From contig NC_013520.1 in NCBI RefSeq assembly GCF_000024945.1, positions 296,001-360,000 on the forward strand: DNA of 64,000 nucleotides, in the 5' to 3' direction. Shown one piece after another: positions 17,856 to 26,674 of the stretch (position 1 is its first letter; each line of letters begins with the position of its first letter). Source of the DNA: Veillonella parvula DSM 2008 (GTDB lineage: Bacteria; Bacillota; Negativicutes; Veillonellales; Veillonellaceae). The notes below the pieces were generated by a model. The model was given only the letters and a program-made list of their open reading frames with translations. It made no database searches and was not told where the DNA came from. The position numbers and the translations under genes were made by a program.

Positions 17856-18608
17856 ATGAAGCAGTTAGGTATTTCTATAATTGGTACAGATACAGATGTA
17901 GGTAAGACGTTTGTGACAGGGTTATTGGGGGCGATGGCTGTAGACGATGGCTTTGCTGTTGGTATGGTGAAACCTGTGTCTTCTAGTGCAGTTCCTTTCC
18001 CTGAATGTGTGACGATGGATGAGGATAATTATAATATTGGCCTTGAGAGTAAAGATGCAACACATTTGATGCGCTCCGCAGGTATTCCTGAATCTCGTCG
18101 TCATGAAGTGAATCCTTATGCTATAGCCGGTGATTTCTCTCCTCGCCTTGCAGCGGAATTGGCTGGTATCGAGATTGACTATGATGGCCTTGTAGAACAT
18201 ACATTAGATGTAGTGAGTCGCTATGACATAACCTTTGTAGAAGGTGCAGGCGGTATCACGACCCCTCTCTATGGAGATAAAACTTTCACGGATTTTATGA
18301 AAGATATCAAATTACCAGCTATTGTTGTAGCAGATGGTCGTCTTGGATCTATTAATCGCGCCGTTTTGACTTGCGAATATGCTAAGTTGCATGGTATCGA
18401 GGTGAAAGCTATTATCGTAAATGATACAACAGCTGTAGATCTGTTTTTGTTGAAAACAAATGTGGCAGATATGGAGCGTTACACAGGTGTTCCTGTAGTA
18501 GCTGTAGTGCCGCCATACCAAGGTCCGGATATTCAAAAGGTTCAACTTGGTTGGGCTCGATCTTTTATTGATTCTAAGGAATTATGGAACACGGTATTAG
18601 GTCTATAA
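17856..18608 (+). CDS. bioD: Dethiobiotin synthetase
   Basis: Closes the ureido ring of dethiobiotin from 7,8-diaminopelargonate, CO2 and ATP in the cytoplasm. The P-loop GTDTDVGKTF is at residues 9-18, the substrate-side KPVSSSAVP follows, and VEGAGGITTPLY is the conserved switch segment. At 250 residues it is family length. GAGAGGAGC precedes the ATG. It is followed by bioA in the same direction; bioB and bioF are not in the window. A BirA-like operator lies just upstream. Confidence 0.95.
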   Translation: MKQLGISIIGTDTDVGKTFVTGLLGAMAVDDGFAVGMVKPVSSSAVPFPECVTMDEDNYNIGLESKDATHLMRSAGIPESRRHEVNPYAIAGDFSPRLAAELAGIEIDYDGLVEHTLDVVSRYDITFVEGAGGITTPLYGDKTFTDFMKDIKLPAIVVADGRLGSINRAVLTCEYAKLHGIEVKAIIVNDTTAVDLFLLKTNVADMERYTGVPVVAVVPPYQGPDIQKVQLGWARSFIDSKELWNTVLGL

Positions 18609-18809
18609 ATAATAATTGGCTGATTTTATATTAGCTATAGCAAGTTAATATATGTTAGAAGTGATATTGAGTACATATTAACAGTAATTTTGAGACGTAT
18701 TAAATTTGTGATTTAGCATACCTTAGATTGGGCAACTTAATTTAGTTTATATAAGGTATATGTGATAGAGAGTTATAGTTTGTAAACTTAGTAAGTATGA
18801 GGTGACGAA

Positions 18810-20198
18810 ATGGCAGAGAAACAGCTTTCACAAGCAGCACAATGGGACCACGAGTTTGTATGGCATCCATTTACACAAATGCAAGATTGGCTAGCACAAG
18901 AACCAGTAGTAATTGAACGCGGTGAGGGGGTATACCTCATCGATGAGAACGGTAAAAAGTATTACGATGGTGTATCCTCTTTGTGGGTTAATATTCATGG
19001 TCACAACCATCCTGTATTGAACCAAGCATTGAAGGATCAAATCGATAAAATTGCGCATAGCACGTTATTAGGCCTCGTAAGTCCTCCGTCTGCACAATTG
19101 TGTAAAGAACTTGTAGAGCTTGCTCCAGAAGGCTTAGATAAAGTATTCCTCTCTGATGATGGCAGTACAGCTATCGAAGTGGCTATTAAAATGGCGTACC
19201 AATACCGTCAACAAGTAGGGCAAACGAAAAAGACTAAGTTCATTGCCCTCAATGCAGGCTATCATGGGGATACATTAGGTACCGTATCCGTAGGTGGTAT
19301 TCAATTATTTCACCAAGTATTCCATAATCTATTATTTAAACCATTAACATTGCCAAGCCCTGGTGTGTATAGAGATTTGGCAGATCGAGATAAAGCTTTT
19401 GAAGAGTCGTTGACTGAATTGGAACGCATCCTTAACGAAGAAGGCGATGAAATTACAGCTCTTGTTATGGAACCATTGGTGCAAGCAGCGGCAGGCATGC
19501 TCGTAATGCCTCACGGTTATTTGAAACGGGTTCGTGAGTTAACAGAACAACACGATGTATTCCTCATCGTTGACGAAGTAGCTACTGGCTTTGGCCGAAC
19601 TGGCAAATTCTTTGCTTGCGAACATGAAGGAGTATCTCCAGATTTTATGACCTTATCCAAAGGCATCACTGGTGGGTACCTTCCATTAGCAGCAACATTG
19701 ACTACACAACGCGTATTCGATGCATTCCTCGGCACCTTTGAGGAAAAGAAAACATTCTATCATGGTCACTCCTATACTGGTAATGCCTTGGCCTGTGCCG
19801 TTGCGTTGGCTTCTTTGAAAGTATTCCGTGATGAAAAGGTAATTGAACAATTGCCTGCTAAAGTAGAAGCTTTCACAAAGGCCTTAGAACCTATTAAATC
19901 TTTGAAGCATGTGAAAGAGGTTCGTCAGCGGGGTCTCATCGTAGGTATTGAACTTGAAAAAGATGTGTCCACCCACGAAGCGTATCGCCCAAATGATGCG
20001 GTAGGTGCTAAGGTGGCAATCCTTGCCCGTGAACAAGGTCTTATTTGCCGCCCTATTGGCGACGTGGTTATCCTTATGCCTCCATTGGCATCGACTGTGG
20101 AACAATTAGAGGACATGGTTCGTATTGTAGGTGAAAGTATCCAACGTGCCACTGAGGAAGAGGGGATACTTGAAGATATGCGCCCAATTATTTTATAA
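18810..20198 (+). CDS. bioA: Adenosylmethionine-8-amino-7-oxononanoate aminotransferase
   Basis: PLP enzyme making 7,8-diaminopelargonate, the BioD substrate, with SAM as amino donor. The N-terminal DHEFVWHPFTQMQDW and YYDGVSSLWVNIHGHNHP are typical of BioA; the PLP aspartate lies in LIVDEVATGFGRTG and the Schiff-base lysine in LSKGITGGYLP. It has 462 residues and starts after GAGGTGACGAA. The 200-bp gap from bioD lacks a terminator and contains TTGTAAACTTA, as in front of bioD. Confidence 0.95.
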   Translation: MAEKQLSQAAQWDHEFVWHPFTQMQDWLAQEPVVIERGEGVYLIDENGKKYYDGVSSLWVNIHGHNHPVLNQALKDQIDKIAHSTLLGLVSPPSAQLCKELVELAPEGLDKVFLSDDGSTAIEVAIKMAYQYRQQVGQTKKTKFIALNAGYHGDTLGTVSVGGIQLFHQVFHNLLFKPLTLPSPGVYRDLADRDKAFEESLTELERILNEEGDEITALVMEPLVQAAAGMLVMPHGYLKRVRELTEQHDVFLIVDEVATGFGRTGKFFACEHEGVSPDFMTLSKGITGGYLPLAATLTTQRVFDAFLGTFEEKKTFYHGHSYTGNALACAVALASLKVFRDEKVIEQLPAKVEAFTKALEPIKSLKHVKEVRQRGLIVGIELEKDVSTHEAYRPNDAVGAKVAILAREQGLICRPIGDVVILMPPLASTVEQLEDMVRIVGESIQRATEEEGILEDMRPIIL

Positions 20199-20220
20199 TG
20201 CTAAATTAATTATTGAAAAG

Positions 20221-20273
20221 CTACACCTATTGTCTTTTGTTAGTAGTTTAAGGCAATGGGGTGTAGTTTTTTT
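20221..20273 (+). terminator. Terminator after bioA
   Basis: CTACACC / GGTGTAG with additional pairing (ATTG / CAAT) and seven T. Confidence 0.85.
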
Positions 20274-20385
20274 GCATAACATATCGAAATTTCGTCATAT
20301 TTTAAACTATAGACTATACATTGCCAAAATTCGATGATTATTTAGCATATCTATGATACTATATATGTATAAAGGAGGTCATCGT

Positions 20386-21538
20386 ATGGACATTTATGTA
20401 ATTATGCAAGTTATTATTTTATTTGGTGCGCATTGCTGAAAGTATTTTGCGTAAAAATCCTAAGCATATCAACTATTTGGCACCAACTGTTACGTATTTC
20501 TTAACTATTCTAGCGGGTACTGGTCATACAGCATTCTCTATGATTCCAGTAATCGTAGAGGTGGCGAAAAGTGAAAACATTAAGCCATCTGTGCCATTAT
20601 CTATCGCCGTTGTAGCAAGCCAAATTGGTATCACAGCGAGTCCTGTATCGGCAGCAGTAGTTGCTATGAGTGGGTTCCTTGAGCCATATGGTGTTAACTA
20701 TCCTACATTGCTCGCCATCTGTATTTCCACAACATTTGTAGGGGTTATGATTACGGCATTTATCATGTCTACCTTTGCGAATAATGATTTATCTTCTGAT
20801 CCAGTGTATCAAGAACGTTTGGCGGCAGGTCACGTGGCGCCACCTCGTGAAAAAAGCACTGATTTCCACTTAAAACCTGGTGCAAAAACTTCAGTATTGA
20901 TTTTCTTGATTGGTATCATTTGTATCGTATTCTACGCAACAGCAATTTCCAAAAACATTGGTATTATTAAACCAGTTATCTTTGGTCGAAATGATGCTAT
21001 CATCGGCTTTATGATGATTATTGCGGCTGCTATCACATTCTTCTGTAAGCTTGATACAGCAGAACTTGTTAATACAAGTACATTCAAATCCGGCTTATCC
21101 GCTTGTGTCTGTGTACTAGGCGTAGCATGGTTGGGTGATACCTTTGTAAAAGGTCATATCCCTGAAATCAAAGCGCTCGCTTCTAGCATGGTAACAGCAT
21201 ATCCGTTCCTATTGGCGGTAGCGTTCTTCTTTGCAAGTACATTGTTGTATAGTCAAGCGGCAACTACGCAAGCTTTGGTACCAGCTGTAATTCTAGCTCT
21301 CGGTATTACACCAGAGAACACAGGATCCGTTTATATTATTATCGCATCCTTTGCAGCTGTATCTGCACTCTTTGTATTGCCTACATATCCAACACTTTTG
21401 GGGGCTGTACAAATGGACGATACGGGCTCTACGCGAATCGGTAAGCTTGTATTTAACCATCCGTTCTTTATTCCAGGCGTACTTGCCATCGCCATTTCTG
21501 TAGCACTCGGTTTCGTAGTGGCTCCGTTGATGCTGTAA
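20386..21538 (+). pseudogene. dcuA: DcuA-type C4-dicarboxylate transporter with an internal frameshifting deletion
   Basis: Anaerobic fumarate/succinate/aspartate antiporter family, closer to DcuA than DcuB (APTVTYFLTILAGTGHTAF, VAWLGDTFV, FNHPFFIPG). A strong AAAGGAGGTC site and ATG 20386 start the correct N-terminus (MDIYVIMQVIILFGA) but the frame stops after 17 residues. The rest resumes from VRIAESILRKNPKH in another frame and runs intact to 21538. Compared with E. coli DcuA, about 57 residues are missing between the two parts. The junction is GGTGCGC, which would encode both the FGAR and LVRI ends, so deletion between short direct repeats is likely. The remainder could start at TTG 20423 but would lack two helices. 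Confidence 0.85.
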
Positions 21539-21583
21539 TTGGTGAAAGCTAAATAAGGTTAATATAAAATATATTTTAAAACT

Positions 21584-21615
21584 AAAAAGGACGTAACTAT
21601 CAGTTGCGTCCTTTT
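21584..21615. terminator. Bidirectional terminator between dcuA and the fur-family gene
   Basis: AAAAAGGACG / CGTCCTTTTT with inner AACT/AGTT pairing; A-run and T-run suit both convergent genes. Confidence 0.85.
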
Positions 21616-21643
21616 TGTTGTTTAAACATTAGTTGTCTATTTT

Positions 21644-22051
21644 CTACTTCTTGTTTTTGCACTTCTTACAAATCCCTGCGATCTCAAGGTGATGTTCCGT
21701 TACAGTAAATCCTGCATCGTTAAGTTCTTGTGGCATTTCTACGACGGGACAGGCATGGAGCGGTATCATGGCACCACAGCTCGTACATACAGCATAGTGT
21801 CGATGTGTATGAGGGGTAATTTCATAATATGCCATCTCACTACCCATGAGCGTGGTACGTGTAACGATACCCTTAGTTTCTAATAGTTCAAGTGTACGGT
21901 AGATAGTAGACATCCAAGTAGTACTACCATTACCTAAGCGTTCTGCGATTTCAAGGGCTGTAATAGGTTTATCTGTAGTTGTTAATACAGACCAAATGGC
22001 TTCGCGCTGTTTGGTCTTTTTTATGCCTTCCGGCCAAGCTGTTGTATTCAT
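21644..22051 (-). CDS. zur: Fur-family metal regulator, probably Zur
   Basis: Dimeric metal-responsive repressor of 135 residues. A winged helix (about residues 1-80, with STIYRTLELLETKGIV) is followed by a metal-binding C-terminal domain with HTHRHYAVC-TSCG and the second pair CKKC. The cysteine pairs form the structural zinc site. It lies next to znuBC and znuA, so a zinc-responsive role is the best inference; a ferric or peroxide role cannot be excluded. TATACACTTGTATA, a near-perfect palindrome at 22088-22101, lies in its upstream region. Confidence 0.82.
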   Translation of the reverse strand: MNTTAWPEGIKKTKQREAIWSVLTTTDKPITALEIAERLGNGSTTWMSTIYRTLELLETKGIVTRTTLMGSEMAYYEITPHTHRHYAVCTSCGAMIPLHACPVVEMPQELNDAGFTVTEHHLEIAGICKKCKNKK

Positions 22052-22087
22052 AACTCTTTTTCGATTCTGTTTTAATACTAAAACTGT

Positions 22088-22101
22088 TATACACTTGTAT
22101 A
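22088..22101. promoter_or_regulatory. Palindrome upstream of the zur-like gene
   Basis: TATACACTTGTATA is symmetric at 12 of 14 positions and could be an autoregulatory operator. Length is short for AT-rich DNA, so this is tentative. Confidence 0.3.
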
Positions 22102-22237
22102 GTTAGATGATTTATATGGCTAATAATATATCAAATATACTATCGGATTTAGTTAGCTGTATTTTTTTATTTAATTAATTATATTATTCTAACTAGCTAT
22201 GTTGTTTATATCTAAACATATTAATGATTGTTTTAGT

Positions 22238-23056
22238 TTATTTGCTAAACTGCACGCGTCGTATGATAGCTCGAATATTCTTAATGACTAATACTACTAG
22301 TAAAATACCTACCGATGTTAGAGACACGAAGCCACCAGGAGCTACGTTAAGGAAGTAGGATCCAAAGAGTCCAATGATCATAGCGAGCAAGCTAAATCCA
22401 ATGGAGCATAATAAAGTTATTTTAAATCCTTTTTCTAATTGTAATGCAGATGCTACAGGTAACGCAATCATGGCACTCAATACGAGGACACCAACAATTT
22501 TAATAGAAATTGATACGGCCGCAGCCATTAAGATGGCAAAGATATAGTTAATAAAATCTACCTTAACACCTGCTACACGAGCGGCCTCTTCATCATAGGC
22601 GATGTAAAGAAGTGAGTTGTATAGGAAATATAAGGTGAGTACAGATAAGACTGTAAGCACAGCAATACTAATCATATCGGTTGCGTTTACCGTTAGGATG
22701 CTACCAAAAAAGAATACATTTGCATTAGCCTTTAGTTTGCCTGAGCTAATAAGCGTAATAGCTGTACCAATGCTGAGGGATAAGATTATAGTAAGAATCA
22801 AATCGAGATGGTGTGAAAAATATTTTCGCAAGAACTCGATGAGTGCACCGCAGATAGCAGTAAAGATAAAAGCCCCTAAAATTGGATTAGTATTCGTCAA
22901 TAAACCTAGCGTAATACCTGCTAGAGATGCATGACTCATGGTGTCTCCAATCATACTGGAACGGCGTAGCACCATGAAGATACCAATACATGGACATAAA
23001 AGAGAAATACAAATCGCTACGAAGAAGGCATTTTGCATGAAATCATAATTAAACAT
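22238..23056 (-). CDS. znuB: Zinc/manganese-type ABC transporter permease
   Basis: Inner-membrane permease of the metal ABC-3 family, 272 residues with eight or so helices. It begins MFNYDFMQNAFFVAICISLL and contains MVLRRSSMIGDTMSHASLAG, the family-typical early loop, and VGVLVLSAMIALPVASALQL near the C-terminus. The start is the ATG at 23056, preceded by GAGGAGGTGCACC; it overlaps the znuC stop by 8 bases. It works with the ATPase encoded just upstream and the divergently encoded lipoprotein. Confidence 0.9.
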   Translation of the reverse strand: MFNYDFMQNAFFVAICISLLCPCIGIFMVLRRSSMIGDTMSHASLAGITLGLLTNTNPILGAFIFTAICGALIEFLRKYFSHHLDLILTIILSLSIGTAITLISSGKLKANANVFFFGSILTVNATDMISIAVLTVLSVLTLYFLYNSLLYIAYDEEAARVAGVKVDFINYIFAILMAAAVSISIKIVGVLVLSAMIALPVASALQLEKGFKITLLCSIGFSLLAMIIGLFGSYFLNVAPGGFVSLTSVGILLVVLVIKNIRAIIRRVQFSK

Positions 23057-23822
23057 GGTGCACCTCCTCAATTGTGGTATCATCGTCCTGAGCCTGAGCC
23101 TGAGCCTGAGCCTCTGTTGTTACATTTGTGAAACAGGAGCAGTTTTTGTGATCTATTGGATTGCGACCTGTACTGTGCATGATTTCACTAGCATATTGCT
23201 CAGGGGAGCAAAGGTGACCTTGACCATTTGCAATATGGTAGATATTGGTAGAGTTGGCGAGAGCCATTTCGATATTGTGCTCAACAGAGATAATCGTAAT
23301 ATGGTGCTCTTGGTTCAAATTGCGAAGTAGAGCATAGATGCCCTCTTGGCTTTTTCTGTCGATACCCGTTGAAGGCTCATCGAGAATGATAAGATCTGGC
23401 TTACCGATGAGGGCACGGGCGATAGATACACGCTGAGCTTGTCCACCTGAAAGTTTACTGATGAGACGGTCTTTAAATTCCGTCATATGGGTAAGCTCTA
23501 ATACGCGATTGACTTCCTGCTTATCCTTAATCTTTAAAAGTTTTCGGTAGGAATCGAGGATTTCTTTTACCGTAATAGGAAAGCCTGCGTGAGAGAAGTC
23601 ATTTTTTTGAGACACATACCGAATATTATTGGTGCTTCGCTTGATAGCACCTTTTACAGGTGTAAGAAATCCTAAAATGAGGCGGAGCAAGGTACTTTTA
23701 CCAGACCCATTGTCTCCTACGATGGATATATAATCACCGCTGTGAATATGTAGATTAAGGTCGTTCAACACATAAGGAGGTTGACCTTGATAGGAAAAAT
23801 AAAGATGTTCTATTGATAACAT
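23049..23822 (-). CDS. znuC: Zinc/manganese-type ABC transporter ATP-binding protein
   Basis: ATPase of the metal importer. Walker A GDNGSGKST (about residues 36-44), signature LSGGQAQRVSIARAL, Walker B LIILDEPSTGID and the switch histidine in ISVEHN are all visible. At the C-terminus an AQAQAQAQ run is encoded by a four-fold CCTGAG hexanucleotide repeat (23087-23110), followed by an acidic tail and HHV. The start ATG 23822 has only a weak ribosome site. It is divergent from znuA with a 147-bp shared control region. Confidence 0.92.
   Translation of the reverse strand: MLSIEHLYFSYQGQPPYVLNDLNLHIHSGDYISIVGDNGSGKSTLLRLILGFLTPVKGAIKRSTNNIRYVSQKNDFSHAGFPITVKEILDSYRKLLKIKDKQEVNRVLELTHMTEFKDRLISKLSGGQAQRVSIARALIGKPDLIILDEPSTGIDRKSQEGIYALLRNLNQEHHITIISVEHNIEMALANSTNIYHIANGQGHLCSPEQYASEIMHSTGRNPIDHKNCSCFTNVTTEAQAQAQAQDDDTTIEEVHHV
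23087..23110. repeat. Hexanucleotide repeat in the 3' end of znuC
   Basis: CCTGAG is repeated four times in frame, encoding Ala-Gln repeats. Length change by slippage would keep the frame. Confidence 0.9.
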
Positions 23823-23886
23823 ATGAAAACCACATTTCTGATTGACAAAATTCTAAGTAAGTTTATACTATAACTATATTACAAAT

Positions 23887-23909
23887 GCAACTGAGTCGCA
23901 ACTGCAACT
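23887..23909. promoter_or_regulatory. Repeated GCAACT elements between znuC and znuA
   Basis: GCAACTG at 23887 and 23898 (11 bp apart, one helical turn) and a third GCAACT at 23904. They lie 61-83 bp before the znuA start in the divergent control region; a candidate regulator-binding cluster, possibly for the zur-like protein. Confidence 0.4.
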
Positions 23910-23969
23910 AAAGAATGGAATATATTCTGTATTGGCATAGCGATCAGGATTTTACAAAGGAGGACTACG

Positions 23970-24884
23970 ATGATCAAGAAACTGATTTTGTTAGTTGTAG
24001 GTATTATGATGGCTGCTTTATTTGCAGGTTGTGGCAACGATGCACCGAATGCACAGAAGGAGCAAGCAGGTAAAAAAATCCAAGTGGTAACAAGCTTTAA
24101 TGCAATGGCTGAGTTTACAAAGGCTATTGGTGGTGACAAGGTAGAGGTATCTACTATTATACCAGATGGCGTGGAACCACATGATTTCGAGTTGAAACCT
24201 GAAAATATGAAACAATTGGCAACAGCTCAAGTATTTGTATATAACGGTTTTGGTATGGAGCCTTGGGCAAAACAAGCTATCGAAGCAGCTAAAAATGATA
24301 AACTCGTATCTGTTGTAGCTACTGAAGGTGTTGAAGCTATTAAAAATACTGACCCAGAAGAAATTAAAGAACATGGTGCAGAAGATCCTCATGCATGGTT
24401 ATCTTTGAAAAATGCTAAAATTGAAGTGAAAAATATCAAGGATGCCCTTGTAAAAGTTGATCCAGCAAACAAGGATTATTATGAAAAGAATTATACTGAA
24501 TACATTGCTAAATTAGATGCAATGATTAAAAAATATGAAGAGCAATTCGCTAAAGCTCCTCATAAAAACTTTGTTACAGGCCATGCAGCGTTTGCGTACC
24601 TATGCCGTGACTTTGGTTTAGAACAAAATAGTGTGGAAGATGTATTTGCTGAAGGTGAACCTAATGCAGCACAATTGGCTAAACTCATCGAATACGCTAA
24701 AGAAAACCATATTACTACTATCTTTGCAGAAGAAATGGCTAGCCCAGAAGTATCCAAAACTTTGGCACAAGAAGTAGGAGCTAAGGTAGAAACAATTTAC
24801 ACTATCGAAAGTAACGAAGATAATAAAACATACTTAGAACGTATGGATGAAAACCTTACAAAAATTGCAGCATCTTTGCAATAA
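23970..24884 (+). CDS. znuA: Zinc-type ABC transporter substrate-binding lipoprotein
   Basis: Captures the metal outside the inner membrane for ZnuBC. A lipoprotein signal ends in LFAGC with the acylated Cys21. Cluster A-I ligands are visible: EPHDFE, DPHAWLS, TGHAAFAYL and FAEEMASP, giving three His and a Glu/Asp as in ZnuA/AdcA proteins. There is no long His-rich loop. At 304 residues it has family length. AAAGGAGG precedes the ATG. Zinc is favoured over manganese because of the zur-like neighbour, but the fold serves both. Confidence 0.9.
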   Translation: MIKKLILLVVGIMMAALFAGCGNDAPNAQKEQAGKKIQVVTSFNAMAEFTKAIGGDKVEVSTIIPDGVEPHDFELKPENMKQLATAQVFVYNGFGMEPWAKQAIEAAKNDKLVSVVATEGVEAIKNTDPEEIKEHGAEDPHAWLSLKNAKIEVKNIKDALVKVDPANKDYYEKNYTEYIAKLDAMIKKYEEQFAKAPHKNFVTGHAAFAYLCRDFGLEQNSVEDVFAEGEPNAAQLAKLIEYAKENHITTIFAEEMASPEVSKTLAQEVGAKVETIYTIESNEDNKTYLERMDENLTKIAASLQ

Positions 24885-24897
24885 GATAAACGAAAGA

Positions 24898-24920
24898 GCA
24901 GCCCTAAGGGCTGCTTTTTT
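24898..24920 (+). terminator. Terminator after znuA
   Basis: GCAGCCC / GGGCTGC with a TAA loop and six T. Confidence 0.92.
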
Positions 24921-24943
24921 GCGTTATAATAGGCTAAAATAAT

Positions 24944-25011
24944 ATCTTCAAAGTTAGATTATATAGTATAATATATTATCTTCAAAGTTAGATTATATAG
25001 TATAATATATT
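24944..25011. repeat. Perfect tandem duplication of 34 bp
   Basis: Two identical 34-bp units starting ATCTTCAAAGTTAG, each containing TATAAT, so the duplication also doubles a possible -10 element in front of the membrane-protein cluster. Confidence 0.9.
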
Positions 25012-25039
25012 ATCAGATTAAATAAAAAGGAGACTTGAT

Positions 25040-25084
25040 ATGGTTATCATTAATAAATCAGGGGTTGCTGATGAAAGGTCTTGA
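25040..25084 (+). CDS. Possible 14-codon leader peptide or gene remnant
   Basis: ATG 25040 sits behind AAAAGGAGACTTGAT, a stronger ribosome site than many genes here, but the frame (MVIINKSGVADERS) stops at once. A +1 shift would lead into MKGLDHDYYFEGNQLIKSEK, ending at 25136. It may be a leader peptide or the stump of a broken small gene; I do not recognise it. Confidence 0.25.
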   Translation: MVIINKSGVADERS

Positions 25085-25147
25085 CCATGATTATTATTTT
25101 GAAGGGAATCAATTAATTAAAAGTGAAAAGTTATAAGGTATAGTATT

Positions 25148-25717
25148 ATGAATGGTTTGTTTGGTTTATATATAGAAAAATGGATGCATTTAGTGACCAT
25201 AAAAAATATGTTACTACTTGCTGTGGGATCATTAATTATAACTGACTTAGGTTTATACGTATTAATGTTGATTTTTCCAAAGAGTCCTTTTTTTAAAACT
25301 TTTATTTGGGAGATCATAGGTCCTGTAGAGCTAGAGGCGCTTCCTATTATTGGATATATACTTGGAATTGTAGCCTTTGTTCTTGTAACTTCTGGTATTT
25401 TATATGGTATTTTTAAAGTTTTTAAGGGGCAGGTTACCTATAAGCAACTAGTGGCAGACTTACTTTTGAATAGCTGTATTGCTAGTTGGATTCATTTAAT
25501 TTTTGTACTTATTGCGGCACCTGTTTATCTTTTCTTAGATTTACGTATTCGTGGTGGTTCGGGTGGATTAAGAACCATGGAACTAGTTAATGTTTTTATT
25601 ATGGCACAACTCATGTCTAAGCAATTTGGCCTAAATCCTTGGATAACGGGTATTTCTTTTTACATAGTATCCTTCATCTTTGGTGTGGGAGGTATAATGT
25701 TGTCCATGACGGTTTAA
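25148..25717 (+). CDS. Small integral membrane protein (unknown function), cluster gene 1
   Basis: A 189-residue protein with about five hydrophobic helices and few charged loops. It shows no motif I can assign beyond a loose resemblance to Yip1-like membrane proteins. The ribosome site is weak (AAGG about ten bases before the ATG). It is the first of four similar-sized membrane protein genes between znuA and the FliB-like gene. Codon use looks like its neighbours. Confidence 0.6.
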   Translation: MNGLFGLYIEKWMHLVTIKNMLLLAVGSLIITDLGLYVLMLIFPKSPFFKTFIWEIIGPVELEALPIIGYILGIVAFVLVTSGILYGIFKVFKGQVTYKQLVADLLLNSCIASWIHLIFVLIAAPVYLFLDLRIRGGSGGLRTMELVNVFIMAQLMSKQFGLNPWITGISFYIVSFIFGVGGIMLSMTV

Positions 25718-25765
25718 ATATAGTTTGTGTTACGATTAGAAAAATATAGGTGTTTTGGAGGTTTT

Positions 25766-26437
25766 ATGGAAACAAAATGGTATTCAGATATTTGGCAGCT
25801 TATGGTAGCTCCCTTTAAACGTGGTATTCCACAGATCGTAGAACATGGATCTTGTCGAAAAGGGTTCTATGCTACAGCAGCTTTGGCATTAATGTCATTC
25901 GTATTTTCAAATATTCTACCTGCTCTTGTGGGTATGATATTTGTAGATAAACTTAATGTTGCACTTACTGGTGCGGCTGCTCTTTCTGGGGTCGGCATAT
26001 TAGGCCTAGCGGTTGGCTTGCTATTTGCTTTTATTGGTATTGCTATTTATTCTGCTATTTTTTCTTGGGTCGCCAATAAATTTGATGCGAATACTACATA
26101 TGAGTCTGTGTTAAAGATCATGTGGTATGAACAAGCTTATAATCAGATTATGGGTCTAGTATATTTCATTGGCTTTCTATTACTATCATTGCCATTTTTG
26201 TTGCTACTAGGATCTAATCCTGATTCTACAGTAGGTAGTATCGTATGGATAATTATTATTATATTCGCAACGATAGCTTTTGCAGTCTATACATTCTGGA
26301 TATGTTTAACATTGTTAAGTTGCCAAATTAATAAATCCCGTTTAGCAACTTTTGGCATTTCTATTATTACGAGTTTAATTCCCATAATCGTTTTAGGTAT
26401 CTTGATTGGCATGATAGCACTTGCTACTTCCAGATAA
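25766..26437 (+). CDS. Yip1-like integral membrane protein, cluster gene 2
   Basis: A 223-residue protein that starts METKWYSDIWQLMVAPFKRG and continues with five hydrophobic helices, the layout of Yip1-domain proteins of Firmicutes. The N-terminal W-Y-x-D-I amphipathic segment is shared with cluster gene 4. ATG 25766 follows TTGGAGG by five bases, better than an in-frame start 13 codons earlier. A strong terminator follows. Function of bacterial Yip1-like proteins is unknown. Confidence 0.65.
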   Translation: METKWYSDIWQLMVAPFKRGIPQIVEHGSCRKGFYATAALALMSFVFSNILPALVGMIFVDKLNVALTGAAALSGVGILGLAVGLLFAFIGIAIYSAIFSWVANKFDANTTYESVLKIMWYEQAYNQIMGLVYFIGFLLLSLPFLLLLGSNPDSTVGSIVWIIIIIFATIAFAVYTFWICLTLLSCQINKSRLATFGISIITSLIPIIVLGILIGMIALATSR

Positions 26438-26461
26438 TTACATAACATGAAAAATATGAAA

Positions 26462-26489
26462 GGGGCTGTAACAAAACAGCCCCTTTTTT
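26462..26489 (+). terminator. Terminator after membrane cluster gene 2
   Basis: GGGGCTGT / ACAGCCCC with six T. Confidence 0.92.
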
Positions 26490-26674
26490 ATATTTTAAAG
26501 GAATCGCAATTAGAATATGGTAAAACCACATTCTTTTATAGGCTCTTTTGTGCTATAATGATGAACGGAAAATGAAAAAGAACTATTTTTTATAGTTCCT
26601 TTTGGTGTGTTGTATGTTATAGTATTTAAACTTGAATGTTATGTATGTATATTGTGTAAAAGGTGGTGATACTT

